From positions 3,038,001 through 3,102,000 of the forward strand of contig OZ252297.1 in assembly GCA_965250275.1 (NCBI GenBank): a stretch of 64,000 bases of DNA. Reading direction: 5' to 3'. Origin of the DNA: G965250275 sp965250275. Lineage in GTDB: Bacteria; Pseudomonadota; Alphaproteobacteria; Rhodobacterales; Rhodobacteraceae. The position numbers and the translations under genes are program-made. The notes under the pieces are model-generated. The model was given only the letters and a program-made list of their open reading frames with translations, searched no databases and was not told the origin of the DNA. Positions 63,731 to 64,000 of the stretch are shown in pieces; position 1 is the stretch's first letter, and every line of letters starts with the position of its first letter.

Positions 63731-64000
63731 TCAGACCCCGGACGCCGGAATGCCGGTGCGTTCCACCGGTCGCGGCGCGGTCAACTCCTTCCATGTGCTC
63801 AGCGCCTTGTTGACATGGGTGTTTGCCTCGCGCGCCACGAACTCACCATGCCCTTCTTGCGTGCGAATTTCGCCATCATGCACCGCCACCTGACCGCGTG
63901 TCAGGGTGAAGCGCGGCAGGCCCTTGACCTCTTTGCCTTCAAACACGTTGTAATCGATGGCGGATTGCTGGGCATCAGCCGTGATGGTTTTTGTCTTTTC
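63731..64000 (-). CDS. hydA: dihydropyrimidinase/hydantoinase, C-terminal fragment
   Basis: About 89 residues of a gene running leftward from beyond the right edge. The segments SAIDYNVFEGKEVKG, FTLTRGQVAVHDGE and GHGEFVAR match the C-terminus of cyclic amidohydrolases of the dihydropyrimidinase/hydantoinase type, which open the ring of dihydrouracil or hydantoins. The metal-binding core lies outside the window. A related amidohydrolase of the same family cannot be excluded. Confidence 0.85.
   Translation of the reverse strand, partial: EKTKTITADAQQSAIDYNVFEGKEVKGLPRFTLTRGQVAVHDGEIRTQEGHGEFVAREANTHVNKALSTWKELTAPRPVERTGIPASGV

Overview
The window looks like the chromosome of a marine alphaproteobacterium of the order Rhodobacterales (Roseobacter type). 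The evidence is high GC with AT-rich promoter gaps, the aerobic CobG/CobF/CobN cobalamin route, two TRAP transporters, sarcosine oxidase, a bo3 quinol oxidase and dense operons with 1-8 nt start/stop overlaps. I saw no IS element, prophage, CRISPR array, tRNA or rRNA. The species call is inference from gene content.

Layout. 1-1.7 kb: end of the sarcosine oxidase operon (soxA 3' end, soxG), then a secreted DUF1194 protein. 1.7-19.3 kb: a near-complete aerobic cobalamin island. A leftward unit cobO-cobQ-cobT lies opposite a rightward unit that starts with an adenosylcobalamin riboswitch (5066-5259). That unit reads DUF1636-cobW-cobN-cobG-cobH-cobI-cobJ-[cobK antisense]-cobL-cobE-cobM-cobB-cobA-cobF. 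cobK is nested in reverse, and its start codon shares a CATG with the cobL start. 19.4-22.2 kb: endonuclease-like protein, DHA2-type MFS exporter and a small membrane protein. 22.3-29.1 kb: a catabolic module with LysR and IclR regulators, a Tat-exported TRAP system and a divergent GMC alcohol oxidoreductase. 29.2-37.4 kb: patatin lipoprotein, cyoABCD, rhomboid-like protein and MprF. 37.7-40.7 kb: a DUF3302-HlyD-OMF operon with no recognisable pump.

40.7-46.7 kb (all leftward): TRAP system 2, an orphan contractile-tail sheath protein with a coupled secreted two-cysteine protein, a 51-residue membrane peptide coupled to a DsbB-like protein, and another secreted two-cysteine protein. 47.2-56 kb: an acetate module of acs, adk, DUF4212 and a sodium/acetate-type symporter. 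It continues with a cNMP/CBS/DUF294 signalling protein, an unknown membrane protein and a membrane-anchored PAS-like DnaQ-type exonuclease. 56.1-59.8 kb: flavin reductase, an HTH plus periplasmic-binding-fold regulator and a convergent tupBCA tungstate transporter. 60-64 kb: an NMT1/THI5-type ABC transporter ending in a strong terminator, preceded by the 3' end of a dihydropyrimidinase gene, which suggests pyrimidine or hydantoin catabolism.

How it fits together. Most blocks are nutrient acquisition units. B12 synthesis is repressed by its own product through the riboswitch. Two TRAP systems each carry a stem-loop just after the binding-protein gene. Acetate uptake and activation is packed with AMP recycling (adk) and putative signalling. 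The least explained parts are the orphan sheath/secreted-protein/DsbB neighbourhood, the DUF3302-HlyD-OMF operon and the DUF294/exonuclease pair.
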